DNA of 64,000 nt from Bradyrhizobium sp. CB2312. Its GTDB lineage: Bacteria; Pseudomonadota; Alphaproteobacteria; Rhizobiales; Xanthobacteraceae. Position numbers and translations under genes: made by a program. This document shows positions 34,933 to 43,613 of the stretch, in pieces. The stretch covers positions 7,151,501 through 7,215,500 of the forward strand of contig NZ_CP121668.1 of the NCBI RefSeq assembly GCF_029714425.1, in the 5' to 3' direction. The first letter of the stretch is position 1. Each line of letters opens with the position of its first letter. The notes beneath the pieces are model-generated. The model did no database searches. It was given only the letters and a program-made list of their open reading frames with translations, and was not told the DNA's origin.

Positions 34933-35196
34933 TCAGGCGCGCCCCTGACGACCCATGACGAGCCCGTACAGAAACAGGAGGATGATGGCACCGACCACGC
35001 TTCCGATGAAGCCGGCACCCTCCCCGAACTTATACCATCCCACGGCCTGGCCGAGCCAGGTCGCGACGAACGCGCCGACAACCCCCAGGATCGTCGTCAA
35101 AATGAACCCCTTGGGCTCGGATTTGTCGCCGGGCATGATGAACTTCGCGACAACGCCAACGATGAATCCGATGATGATCGTCCAAATGATACCCAT
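34933..35196 (-). CDS. GlsB/YeaQ/YmgE family stress membrane protein
   Basis: An 87-residue membrane protein of the transglycosylase-associated family. The start at 35196 (GGAG seven bases upstream) gives MGIIWTIIIGFIVGVVAKFIMPGD, followed by glycine-rich helices GFILTTILGVVGAFVATWLG and GFIGSVVGAIILLFLYGL, the standard pattern. Such genes respond to envelope or general stress in other bacteria. A perfect FixK-type box lies about 94 bp upstream, suggesting induction at low oxygen. Confidence 0.88.
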   Translation of the reverse strand: MGIIWTIIIGFIVGVVAKFIMPGDKSEPKGFILTTILGVVGAFVATWLGQAVGWYKFGEGAGFIGSVVGAIILLFLYGLVMGRQGRA

Positions 35197-35283
35197 TCGA
35201 TCGCTCCAATCGGTCAGTTTGCAGATCAACGTCTGAAACGAATGCCTGATCGCTTGATGGGCCAGACGATCCCTGGAGCGACG

Positions 35284-35297
35284 TTGATCTAGATCAA
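35284..35297. promoter_or_regulatory. FixK/FNR-type box in the divergent glsB-like/transglutaminase region
   Basis: TTGATCTAGATCAA, identical to the box at 7924-7937. The centre is about 94 bp from the glsB-like start on the left and 100 bp from the transglutaminase start on the right, so it could serve either or both promoters. Confidence 0.65.
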
Positions 35298-35389
35298 TGG
35301 ACAGACGCGACCAGACCGAAAGCTGGTACCTGCGCTTTCTTGCGCGGAAAGGTGCTCAACGCGCTCCACTGCGCGACGCGGATCAGTGC

Positions 35390-36295
35390 ATGGCGATCAT
35401 CGGCGAGATCACGCACACCACGACCTACCGCTATGCCAAGCCGGTGACGTTCGGCACGCATCGGGCCATGTTCCTGCCGCGGCGCGGCGCCTCGACCCGG
35501 CTGCTTCGCTGGTCCGCTTCGACCAGCGTGCCGTCGAAGGTCCATTGGGTCACTGATTCCCGCTCCAATGCCGTCACGGTGATGGAGTTCAGCGAGCCCG
35601 GCAGCGAGCTGACATTCACCTTCAAGGTTCGCGGCATCTATTTCGGCATCAAGGGCCTGGAATCGTTTCCGCTGGAGCCCCGGGCCGAGGAAGTCCCCGT
35701 GCAGTATACGCCGGACGAATGGACCGACCTTGCCGGCTATCTGCGTCCGCACGCCGACGATCCGGACGGCAGCCATGCGGCCTGGACCAAGAGCTTCGTT
35801 GCCGGCGATCAGGACCGGACCGCTGACGTGCTGCGACGAATACTTGGGATGTTTCGCAGCGAGTTCAGCTATCGTGGGCGAGATGCGGAAGGCACCCAGT
35901 CCCCTGGCGAGACACTGCGCACGAGATCAGGGACGTGCCGGGATTTCGCCTGGCTGATGATCGAGACGTTGCGCAGGCTCGGCTTTGCTGCGCGCTTCGT
36001 CAGCGGTTATCTCTATGACGCCGCGCTCGACGGCGGCGCCGTGGGCATGACCGGCTCCGGCGCGACCCATGCATGGGTGCAGGTGTTTCTGCCCGGCGCC
36101 GGCTGGCTGGACTACGATCCAACCAACAGCCTGAGCGCCGGCTTCGATCTCATCCCGGTCGCGATTGCGCGGCATCCGGGCCAGGCCGTGCCGCTGGCCG
36201 GCTCGTGGTTCGGCGATCCCGGCGACTATCTGGGCATGTCGATCAATGTCGCCGTTCACAAGATCGGCGAAGTGCTCGATCCTTCGGAAGGATAG
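35390..36295 (+). CDS. Transglutaminase-like family protein
   Basis: A 301-residue protein of the bacterial transglutaminase-like group. The ATG at 35390 is preferred because MAIIGEITHTTTYRYAKPV is the usual start (Bact_transglu_N domain); an earlier start at 35297 would begin inside the FixK box. The catalytic triad is visible: Cys183 in SGTCRDFAWLM, His227 in THAWVQVFLPG and Asp241 in GWLDYDPTN. Such proteins are thought to be proteases or amide-bond enzymes; the substrate is unknown. The ion-channel gene follows 31 bp later. Confidence 0.88.
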   Translation: MAIIGEITHTTTYRYAKPVTFGTHRAMFLPRRGASTRLLRWSASTSVPSKVHWVTDSRSNAVTVMEFSEPGSELTFTFKVRGIYFGIKGLESFPLEPRAEEVPVQYTPDEWTDLAGYLRPHADDPDGSHAAWTKSFVAGDQDRTADVLRRILGMFRSEFSYRGRDAEGTQSPGETLRTRSGTCRDFAWLMIETLRRLGFAARFVSGYLYDAALDGGAVGMTGSGATHAWVQVFLPGAGWLDYDPTNSLSAGFDLIPVAIARHPGQAVPLAGSWFGDPGDYLGMSINVAVHKIGEVLDPSEG

Positions 36296-36326
36296 ACTAC
36301 CGGCACAGGCGCGGCGGTCGCTGACC

Positions 36327-37157
36327 ATGGTGTTTGTTCGCAACAACACAAAGGGACACGGACCGCTCGGCGCCGTCGCCGCGCCGTTCGAGGGCCTGAA
36401 AGACCGGATCAGGCAACTCTACGAAGGCGACACGTTCGGCTGCATCAGATTCCGCTACGTCTTGCTCGTGCTCGACATCGTCACGGTCCTGTTCATCATT
36501 GCGACGTCGTTCCTGCCGCGCAACAGGGTGATCGAGTCGCTCGATGTCGTGTTCGGTGTCCTGATCCTTGCTGACTTCTCGGCACGGATGATCATCAGCC
36601 GTCAGCCGCTGCATGACCTCGCGCGACTTTCCACCTGGACCGACATCGTCGTGATCATTTCCTTCCTGGCGCCGCTCGCCGGAGAAGCCGGCGGCTTCCT
36701 GCGCGCATTTCGAACGTTGCGGCTGCTGCGCGACTATCAGATGGTGGCGCGGCTCCGCGTCGATAGCGCTTTCTTCCGCCGAAACGAGGAGGTCGTCTTC
36801 GCGGTTGCGAACCTCGGCGTGTTCATCTTCGTGATGACGGGGATCGTCTATGAGACCCAGAAATCTCACAACACCCAGATCTCCAACTATGCCGACGCGC
36901 TCTACTTCACCGTCACCGCACTGACCACGACCGGTTTCGGCGACATCACCTTGCCCGGCACCGTCGGGCGCCTGATCACCGTCGTCATCATGATTTTTGG
37001 CGTGACCCTGTTCCTGAATCTCGCCAAAGCCCTGCTCGCGCCCTCCAAGGTGCGCTTTCCCTGCCCGGTCTGTGCCCTCCAGCGCCATGACGTCGACGCG
37101 GTGCATTGCAAGGCGTGCGGGACGATCTTGAACATTCCCGACGAGGGCATGGACTAG
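36327..37157 (+). CDS. Voltage-sensor potassium channel with C-terminal zinc ribbon
   Basis: A 276-residue channel. Membrane helices cover about 42-63, 70-92, 105-118, 155-175 and 212-232. The S4-like helix has Arg126, 129, 132 and 135, one every third residue, as in voltage sensors. The pore helix and filter read ALTTTGFGDIT (about 198-208), a K+-type TXGFGD filter. Unusually, the cytoplasmic tail carries CPVC (246-249) and CKAC (261-264), a four-cysteine zinc-ribbon or redox knuckle. It may be co-transcribed with the transglutaminase gene. Confidence 0.85.
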   Translation: MVFVRNNTKGHGPLGAVAAPFEGLKDRIRQLYEGDTFGCIRFRYVLLVLDIVTVLFIIATSFLPRNRVIESLDVVFGVLILADFSARMIISRQPLHDLARLSTWTDIVVIISFLAPLAGEAGGFLRAFRTLRLLRDYQMVARLRVDSAFFRRNEEVVFAVANLGVFIFVMTGIVYETQKSHNTQISNYADALYFTVTALTTTGFGDITLPGTVGRLITVVIMIFGVTLFLNLAKALLAPSKVRFPCPVCALQRHDVDAVHCKACGTILNIPDEGMD

Positions 37158-37222
37158 GCTGCAGCCCGTGCCACGAAGGGCTTCCCCTCACCCCGCAGCG
37201 GGAGCGAGGGGCCCATCATGTT

Positions 37223-38047
37223 CTACCGCTTATTCCAATCGATGATCCGGCTCGGGTCGGCGTCGAACTCCATGCTGCAGAACGTGCCGCCCTGGAAATA
37301 ATCGCCGACCGGATCCGGCTTCAGCTTGGCCTGCTCGGCCATCGCGTGCTCGCGGAAATCTTCGGCGCGTCCCGTGGGGCGATAGCCGAATTCATAGGCG
37401 CGGTGGTTGTCCCACCAAGCGCGCTCGTTCAGCGAAGCGCCGTAGAAGACCTCGAAATGGATGTCGGGATGTTCGAGCCCGATGCGGCAGAGCTGCACGA
37501 GGTCGTCGGGCTTGAGCCAGATCGAGAGCCGGCGCTGGTCGAGCGGCATGTCGCCGAAATTGCCGATGCGCAGGCACGTTACCTTGAGCCCATGCTTGTC
37601 GGCGTAGAGCGCGCCGATGGCCTCGCCGAACACCTTGCTGACGCCGTAGCGTCCGTCGGGGCGCGGAGTGACGTCGGTGCCGATCTTGTGGTGGCGCGGA
37701 TAGAAGCCGACGGCGTGGTTCGAGGAGGCGAACACCACGCGCTTGACGCCCTTGCGGTAGGCGGCTTCGAACAGATTGTAGCCGCCGATGATGTTGGCCT
37801 GGAGGATCTGGTCCCAGGTGCCTTCGACCGAATAACCGCCGAAATGGATGATGCCGTCGACACCCTCGCAGATCGCCTCGCACTGCGCGAGATCGGCGAG
37901 ATCTGCCGCCTTGAATTTTTCGTTCGCGCCGAGATCGGCCGGCGGCTTGATGTCGGAGAGCAGGAGATCAGGATAGATCGGCGGCAGCAGTTTTCGCAGG
38001 CTCGTGCCGATTCCGCCCGAAGCTCCCGTCATCAAAATACGCGGCAT
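37223..38047 (-). CDS. udh: Uronate dehydrogenase-like NAD-dependent epimerase/dehydratase
   Basis: A 274-residue short-chain dehydrogenase. The ATG at 38047 has GAGGGAC upstream and gives the Rossmann start MPRILMTGASGGIG. The catalytic Tyr134/Lys138 pair is in RYGVSK, with Ser near 108-109 in VVFASSNHAVGFY, a block typical of uronate dehydrogenases that oxidise glucuronate or galacturonate to the aldarolactone. It is divergent from an SMP-30 lactonase that could open this lactone, and a palindrome lies between them. Activity is inferred from family and context. Confidence 0.82.
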   Translation of the reverse strand: MPRILMTGASGGIGTSLRKLLPPIYPDLLLSDIKPPADLGANEKFKAADLADLAQCEAICEGVDGIIHFGGYSVEGTWDQILQANIIGGYNLFEAAYRKGVKRVVFASSNHAVGFYPRHHKIGTDVTPRPDGRYGVSKVFGEAIGALYADKHGLKVTCLRIGNFGDMPLDQRRLSIWLKPDDLVQLCRIGLEHPDIHFEVFYGASLNERAWWDNHRAYEFGYRPTGRAEDFREHAMAEQAKLKPDPVGDYFQGGTFCSMEFDADPSRIIDWNKR

Positions 38048-38064
38048 GTTGTCCCTCGCCAGTG

Positions 38065-38083
38065 GTGACCGATTTGCGGTCAC
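38065..38083. promoter_or_regulatory. Perfect palindrome between udh and lactonase genes
   Basis: GTGACCG-ATTTG-CGGTCAC: 7-bp arms around a 5-bp spacer, in the 89-bp gap between the divergent genes. It lies 18 bp from the udh start codon, a position fit for repression. No regulator gene is adjacent. Confidence 0.6.
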
Positions 38084-38136
38084 ATGTCTCTAATGATAGC
38101 AGGATTGTCCAGAGGGAACGAAACGAGAGAACCGAC

Positions 38137-39114
38137 ATGAATGAGGCATCGTCCCACACCCAGGAGCGGCCAGGCTGGCGGCCGGCGACCTATTACCCCG
38201 ATCCGGCCATTCACGCACTTGACCCCCGTTTCGAAAAATACTGGCTGAAACTGTCGGCGGTGGAGCGGCTCGCGACCGGCCTGCGCTGGGCCGAAGGGCC
38301 GGTGTGGTTCGGCGACGGGCGCTATCTCTTGTGCAGCGACATCCCGAACCAGCGCATCATCAAATGGGAGGAGGAGACCGGCGCGGTTTCGGTGTTCCGA
38401 AAGCCCTCCAACTTCGCGAACGGCAATACGCGCGACCGCCAGGGCCGGCTCGTCACCTGCGAGCATGGCGGGCGCCGTGTGACCCGAACCGAATATGACG
38501 GCACCATCACGGTGCTGATGGATCAATTCAACGGCAAGCGGTTGAACTCGCCGAACGATGTCGTTGTTAAATCGGACGGCTCGATCTGGTTCACCGATCC
38601 GACCTTCGGCCTGCTCGGCAATTACGAGGGCTACAAGGCCGAGAGCGAGATCGAGCCGAACGTCTATCGGCTCGACCCCGCAACCGGCAAGGCGACCATT
38701 GTCGCCGAAGGCGTGCTCGGTCCGAACGGGCTGTGCTTCTCGCCGGACGAGAAGATTTTGTACGTCGTGGAATCGCGCGGCGTGCCGAACCGCAAGATCC
38801 TTGCCTATGACGTTTCGCCTGAGGGCACCACGATTTCGAACAAACGCGTCCATATCGATGCGGGGCCTGGCACGCCCGACGGCATGCGCTGCGACATCGA
38901 CGGCAATCTCTGGTGCGGCTGGGGCATGGGCGATCCCGAGCTCGACGGCGTCGTGGTGTTCGCGCCCGACGGCGTCATGATAGGCCGCATCGCGTTGCCC
39001 GAGCGCTGTGCGAACGTCTGCTTCGGCGGCGTCAAGCGCAACCGCCTGTTCATGGCGGCGAGCCAGTCGATCTACGCGCTGTATGTGAACACGCAGGGGG
39101 CGATGGGGGGATAG
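38137..39114 (+). CDS. SMP-30/gluconolactonase family protein
   Basis: A 325-residue six-bladed beta-propeller lactonase. The ATG at 38137 has a GAGAGA site upstream. Metal-ligand blocks are visible: WAEGPVWFGDG with the first Glu, LNSPNDVVVKSDGSIWFTDPTFG with Asn and Asp, GPNGLCFSPDEK, and GTPDGMRCDIDGNLWCG with the final Asp. It would hydrolyse a sugar-acid lactone in the cytoplasm, plausibly the product of the divergent uronate dehydrogenase. A second family member is at 49933-50838 with only distant similarity. Confidence 0.88.
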   Translation: MNEASSHTQERPGWRPATYYPDPAIHALDPRFEKYWLKLSAVERLATGLRWAEGPVWFGDGRYLLCSDIPNQRIIKWEEETGAVSVFRKPSNFANGNTRDRQGRLVTCEHGGRRVTRTEYDGTITVLMDQFNGKRLNSPNDVVVKSDGSIWFTDPTFGLLGNYEGYKAESEIEPNVYRLDPATGKATIVAEGVLGPNGLCFSPDEKILYVVESRGVPNRKILAYDVSPEGTTISNKRVHIDAGPGTPDGMRCDIDGNLWCGWGMGDPELDGVVVFAPDGVMIGRIALPERCANVCFGGVKRNRLFMAASQSIYALYVNTQGAMGG

Positions 39115-39136
39115 GCACTCGGCAAGCGACGGTCCC

Positions 39137-39223
39137 GTAGGGTGGGCAAAGCGAAGCGTGCCCACCATCTCTCGTTCGTCGCGCAGTGGTGGGCACGTCG
39201 CTACGCTCCTTTGCCCACCCTAC
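39137..39223. repeat. GTAGGGTGGGCAAAG repeat, copy B2
   Basis: It starts GTAGGGTGGGCAAAGCGAAG and ends TTTGCCCACCCTAC. Its ends match copy B1 at 22963-23058, while the inner sequence differs. Confidence 0.85.
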
Positions 39224-39236
39224 GGCACTGTCTTCC

Positions 39237-39321
39237 GTCATTGCGAGCGAAGCGAAGCAATCCAGACTGCCTCCGCGGCAAGATTCTGGATTGCTTCGTC
39301 GCTCGCGCTCCTCGCAACGAC
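39237..39321. repeat. Dispersed palindromic repeat, copy A2
   Basis: GTCATTGCGAGCGAAGCGAA followed by CAATCCAGACTGCCTC and the inverted half. It is highly similar to the copies at 16326 and 44081, and directly abuts the B2 repeat. Confidence 0.85.
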
Positions 39322-39330
39322 GACGGAGCG

Positions 39331-39367
39331 AAAAGAAAAACGCCGGAGCGGTTGCCCGCTCCGGCGT
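39331..39367 (-). terminator. Intrinsic terminator of the aldehyde dehydrogenase gene
   Basis: Read on the minus strand, ACGCCGGAGCG pairs with CGCTCCGGCGT across a 6-base loop, an 11-bp GC-rich stem, and is followed at once by a T-tract (TTTTCTTTT). It begins 23 bases past the stop codon of the gene ending at 39390. Confidence 0.88.
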
Positions 39368-39389
39368 CATTCTTTTCACGCGCTAAAAC

Positions 39390-40820
39390 TTACGCCGCGT
39401 TGAAGCCGGCCACCGCCTTCACCTCGAGGAAATCCTCGAGGCCGTACTTGCCCCACTCGCGGCCGTTGCCGGACTGCTTGTAGCCGCCGAACGGAGCGGT
39501 GCGGTCGTTGGGCACGCCCTGGAGGTTGACGTTGCCGGCGCGGATCTGGCGGCCGACGCGCTTGGCGTCCTCGACCGTCGCGCCCGAGACGTAGCCGGCA
39601 AGGCCATACGGCGTGTCGTTGGCGATCTGCACGGCGTCGGCTTCGTCCTTGGCGCCGAGGATGGTCAGCACCGGTCCGAAGATTTCCTCGCGGGCGATCG
39701 TCATCTCCAGGGTGACGTCGGCGAAGATGGTCGGACGGACATAGAAGCCCTTGTTGACGCCTTCGGGCAGGCCCGGGCCACCGGCGACGAGGGTTGCGCC
39801 CTCGTCGATGCCCTTCTTGATCAGCGCCTGGATCTTGTCCCACTGGCCACGGTTGACGACCGGGCCGATGGTCGTGCCTTCGCCGCGGGGATCGCCCGCC
39901 TTGGTCTTGTCGGCGACGGCCTTCGCGATCGCGGCGACTTCCTTCATCTTGGACAGCGGCACGATCATGCGCGAGGGCGCGTTGCAGGACTGGCCGGAGT
40001 TGTTGAACATGTGCATCACGCCGCCGGTCACCGCCTTCGTGAGGTCGGCGCCTTCGAGGATGACGTTCGGCGACTTGCCACCGAGCTCCTGGCTGACGCG
40101 CTTCACGGTCGGCGCGGCGCGCTTGGCAACGTCAATGCCGGCGCGGGTCGAGCCGGTGAAGGAGATCATGTCGATGTCGGGATGCTCGCTCATGGCGGCG
40201 CCGACCTCGGGGCCGAGGCCGTTGACGAGGTTGAACACGCCCTTCGGCACACCGGCTTCATGGAGGATTTCCGCGAAGATCAGCGCCGAGGTCGGGGTGA
40301 ATTCCGACGGCTTCAGGATCATGGTGCAGCCGGCGGCAAGCGCAGGCGCGACCTTGCAGGCGATCTGGTTGAGCGGCCAGTTCCAGGGCGTGATCATGCC
40401 GACCACGCCGATCGGCTCACGCAGCACCATGGCGGTGCCGACCGGTTCCTCGAAATGATAGTTCTTGAGCACGTCGAGCGTGGTCATGAGATGGCCGAGA
40501 CCGGCGCCGGCCTGGAGCTTTTCGGCCATCGGCAGCGGCGCGCCCATCTCGTCGGAGACGGCGGCGCCGATCTCCTTGAGGCGGCCCTTGTAGATTTCGA
40601 TCACCTTGGTGAGCAGCGCGACGCGCTCTTCACGGCTGGTCTGGGAGAAGGTTGCAAAGGCGCGCTTGGCGGCGGCAACCGCCTTGTCCACGTCAGCCTT
40701 GGAGCCCAGCGCAACCTCGTACATCGCCTCTTCCGTCGCGGGATTGACCACGGCGGTGGACTTCTTGACGGCGGGATCGACCCAGGCGCCGTCGATGTAG
40801 AATTGCATGCGATTGACCAT
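39390..40820 (-). CDS. NAD(P)-dependent aldehyde dehydrogenase
   Basis: A 476-residue aldehyde dehydrogenase of normal length. The ATG at 40820 has GAGG six bases upstream; an upstream extension of the frame enters a repeat-like region and is rejected. Blocks seen: GVVGMITPWNWPLNQIACKVAPALAAGC, FTGSTRAG, the general-base Glu in QELGGKSPNVI, and the nucleophile Cys in NNSGQSCNAPSRM at about residue 285. The substrate is unknown. It sits downstream of a uronate oxidation pair on the other strand, so oxidation of a semialdehyde in sugar-acid breakdown is possible but unproven. Confidence 0.92.
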   Translation of the reverse strand: MVNRMQFYIDGAWVDPAVKKSTAVVNPATEEAMYEVALGSKADVDKAVAAAKRAFATFSQTSREERVALLTKVIEIYKGRLKEIGAAVSDEMGAPLPMAEKLQAGAGLGHLMTTLDVLKNYHFEEPVGTAMVLREPIGVVGMITPWNWPLNQIACKVAPALAAGCTMILKPSEFTPTSALIFAEILHEAGVPKGVFNLVNGLGPEVGAAMSEHPDIDMISFTGSTRAGIDVAKRAAPTVKRVSQELGGKSPNVILEGADLTKAVTGGVMHMFNNSGQSCNAPSRMIVPLSKMKEVAAIAKAVADKTKAGDPRGEGTTIGPVVNRGQWDKIQALIKKGIDEGATLVAGGPGLPEGVNKGFYVRPTIFADVTLEMTIAREEIFGPVLTILGAKDEADAVQIANDTPYGLAGYVSGATVEDAKRVGRQIRAGNVNLQGVPNDRTAPFGGYKQSGNGREWGKYGLEDFLEVKAVAGFNAA

Positions 40821-40949
40821 TTTGACCTCTTCTTGGGAGCTTGGAGGGGGCGTTTCGGCAGGCATCCTTGCACGAAAGCGCCGGCAGTTGAACCCGCCAT
40901 ATGCGGGGCCAGCGTTGCGGCGGACGGAGGGATATAGGGTGATGGACGT

Positions 40950-41104
40950 GCCCGAGGCAAGCGTGGGTCCCGGCTCAGCGTCGCGACATTTCATGTCGCG
41001 CCGCGTCCGGGACACGAGACTGGAACGAGTCGAAACAGCTCTCATGCCCCGGGTGCAGCGCAGCGCTCCTTAGCGGTGCGCTGCTAAGCCGGGGCCCATG
41101 TCGA
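40950..41104. repeat. Repeat-like intergenic sequence (GGGTCCCGGCT type)
   Basis: GTGGGTCCCGGCTCAGCG, a short hairpin CGCGACATTTCATGTCGCG, GTCCGGGACACGAGACT, and GCAGCGCAGCGCTCC. Similar wording occurs at 50940-51080 in different arrangement (GTGTCCCGGACGCG, CGGCTCTGCAGCGC). It fills the gap between the E1-enzyme gene and the aldehyde dehydrogenase gene. Confidence 0.55.
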
Positions 41105-41116
41105 CGGTTACCTTGA

Positions 41117-43480
41117 CTACACCGCCATCTTCCGATGCAGCACCGGCGCGCCGGTGGTGAGGCTTTCGGCCGCATCGATGATCGCATTCGCGTCGATGCC
41201 GTAGTGGCGATAGAGGTCGGCGATGCTGCCGGTCTGGCCGAACTGCTCGACGCCGAGCGCCTCGACGCGATGGCCGCGGACGCTGCCGAGCCAGCCGAGC
41301 GCGGACGGATGGCCGTCGATCACGGTCACGATGCCGCAGTCGCGCGGCAGCGGCGCCAGCAGCTTTTCGATGTGGCTGAGATGCTGCACGCCGCGCCGGT
41401 CGCGCCGCAATTTTCGCGCGGCGGTCCACCCCGCATGGAGACGGTCGGCCGACGTGATCGCAAGCAAACCGATGTCGCGCCGGCTCTCGCCGATGAAGCC
41501 GGTGGCTTCGATCGCCTCAGGGGCGACCGCGCCGGTATAGGCGATCACGACCTCGGCATTCGGGCCCGGCTTGCGCAGCCAATAGGCGCCATCGGTGATG
41601 CCCTGTTGAAGCTCCGGCGTCATGATGCGCTGCGCCTGCTCGATGCTGCGCGTCGAGAGCCGCAAATACACCGAGCCGCCCTCGCCCGGCTCCCGCTGCA
41701 TGTGCTGGAATCCGAAAGCCATGATCACGGCAAGCTCGTCGACGAAGGCCGGCTCGAACGAGGCGAGCCCATCCTGCGCCATGCCGATCAAGGGCGTTGC
41801 GATCGACTGGTGCGCGCCGCCCTCCGGCGCGAGCGTGATGCCCGACGGCGTCGCCGCCACCATGAAGCGCGCATCCTGGTAGCAGGCATAGTTCAGCGCA
41901 TCGAGGCCGCGCTCGATGAAGGGATCGTAGAGCGTGCCGACCGGCAGTAGTCGCGTGCCGTTGATCTGGTGCGACAGGCCGAGCGCGGAGAGCATGATGA
42001 ACAGGTTCATCTCGGCAATGCCGAGCTCGAGATGCTGGCCCTTCGGTGAGAAGTCCCAGTTGAAGGTGGATGGAATTTTCTCGCTGCGGAATAAGTCGGC
42101 CTTCTCGGCGCGCGCGAACAGGCCGCGGCGGTTCACCCAGGGGCCGAGATTGGTCGAGACGGTGACGTCGGGCGAGGTCGTGACGATGCGGCTGGCGAGC
42201 TCGCTGTCGCCGCGCGCGATCTCGTTCAGCACGAGGCCAAAGCCCTGCTGGGTTGACATCTGCGGCGACGGCTTGAAGGCGAGCTGCGCGGGCACCTCGA
42301 CCACGGGCGCGGTCAGTCGGCGTCCGTCCTGGTTGAACGGCACGCGCGCCAGGAACGCATCGAGCTCGGCCGCGTCTTGCGTCAGGCCCTCGTACTTGTC
42401 CCACTCATGGCTCGCGCGGATGTTCTGGCTCTCGCGATATTTCTCCATCTGCGCGACCGTCATCAGGCCGGCATGGTTGTCCTTGTGGCCCTGGAACGGC
42501 AGGCCGACGCCCTTGATGGTGTAGGCGATGAAGCAGACCGGGCGGTCGTGATCGATGGATTCGAACGCCTCCAGCATGCTCGCCATGTCGTGGCCGCCGA
42601 GGTTCGACATCAGCGCCAGCAGCTCCTCGTCGCTGCGCTTGTCGATCAGCTTGGTGATCGGCCCCTGGTCGCCGATCTCGTCGTGCAGGTGCTTACGGAA
42701 GGCAGCACCGCCCTGGAAGCACAGCGCGGCGTAGAGCGCGTTCGGGCAATTGTCGATCCAGCGCTTCAACGCCTCGCCGCCCGGCTCGGCGAAAGCTTCG
42801 CGCATCAGCCGGCCGTATTTCACGATGACGACGTCCCAGCCGAAATTGCGGAACATGGTCTCGAACTTTTCCCAGAGCCCCTCGCGCACGACGGCGTCGA
42901 GCGACTGGCGGTTATAGTCGACCACCCACCATGTGTTGCGCAGGCCGTGCTTCCAGCCCTCGGCGAGCGCCTCCCAGATATTGCCTTCGTCCATCTCGGC
43001 GTCGCCGACGAGGGCAATCATCCGCCCCTCGCGGCGATCCTTCGCCCAGCCATGCGCCTTGACGTAGTCCTGCACCAGCGAGGAGAACAGCGTCTGCGCG
43101 ACGCCGAGGCCGACCGAGCCGGTGGAGAAATCGACGTCGTCGACGTCCTTGGTGCGCGAGGGATAGGACTGCGCGCCCTTGAAGCCGCGGAAATTCTCCA
43201 GCTTCTCGCGGCTCTGCCGGCCGAACAGGTACTGGATGGCGTGGAATACCGGGCTCGCATGCGGCTTCACCGCGACGCGGTCCTCGGGGCGCAGCACACT
43301 AAAGTACAGCGCCGACATGATGGTCGCGAGCGAGGCGGATGAAGCCTGGTGGCCGCCGACCTTGAGGCCGTCCGCATTGGGGCGGATGTGGTTGGCGTGG
43401 TGGATGGTCCATGACGACAGCCACAGCGCCTTGCGGCTGAGGGCGGTCAACATGTCGAGACGGTCGGAATCAACGGGCAT
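41117..43480 (-). CDS. AceE/transketolase-like homodimeric 2-oxoacid dehydrogenase E1
   Basis: A 787-residue thiamine-diphosphate enzyme of the pyruvate dehydrogenase E1 (AceE) class, shorter than E. coli AceE (887). The ATG at 43480 has GGGAG eight bases upstream. The ThDP motif is GDAEMDEGN followed about 25 residues later by VDYNRQS; the N-terminal block GGHQASSASLATIMSALYF and the pyrimidine-domain region LELGIAEMNLFIMLSALG are typical. A divergent Lrp regulator lies 133 bp away. The pair resembles the mdeB/mdeR arrangement, in which the E1-like enzyme acts on 2-oxobutyrate from methionine. No E2/E3 genes are adjacent. Confidence 0.82.
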   Translation of the reverse strand: MPVDSDRLDMLTALSRKALWLSSWTIHHANHIRPNADGLKVGGHQASSASLATIMSALYFSVLRPEDRVAVKPHASPVFHAIQYLFGRQSREKLENFRGFKGAQSYPSRTKDVDDVDFSTGSVGLGVAQTLFSSLVQDYVKAHGWAKDRREGRMIALVGDAEMDEGNIWEALAEGWKHGLRNTWWVVDYNRQSLDAVVREGLWEKFETMFRNFGWDVVIVKYGRLMREAFAEPGGEALKRWIDNCPNALYAALCFQGGAAFRKHLHDEIGDQGPITKLIDKRSDEELLALMSNLGGHDMASMLEAFESIDHDRPVCFIAYTIKGVGLPFQGHKDNHAGLMTVAQMEKYRESQNIRASHEWDKYEGLTQDAAELDAFLARVPFNQDGRRLTAPVVEVPAQLAFKPSPQMSTQQGFGLVLNEIARGDSELASRIVTTSPDVTVSTNLGPWVNRRGLFARAEKADLFRSEKIPSTFNWDFSPKGQHLELGIAEMNLFIMLSALGLSHQINGTRLLPVGTLYDPFIERGLDALNYACYQDARFMVAATPSGITLAPEGGAHQSIATPLIGMAQDGLASFEPAFVDELAVIMAFGFQHMQREPGEGGSVYLRLSTRSIEQAQRIMTPELQQGITDGAYWLRKPGPNAEVVIAYTGAVAPEAIEATGFIGESRRDIGLLAITSADRLHAGWTAARKLRRDRRGVQHLSHIEKLLAPLPRDCGIVTVIDGHPSALGWLGSVRGHRVEALGVEQFGQTGSIADLYRHYGIDANAIIDAAESLTTGAPVLHRKMAV

Positions 43481-43613
43481 GGGCAATGCTCCCGGAAATC
43501 ATCCCTCATGATACGCCTGGGGGCAGCGCCAAACTTCTCAATTTTTCGCGCCATACCCGACGATATTGGGATATTTTACCAATCAGATGCTCTCCGATAC
43601 AGGTTTCATCCCA

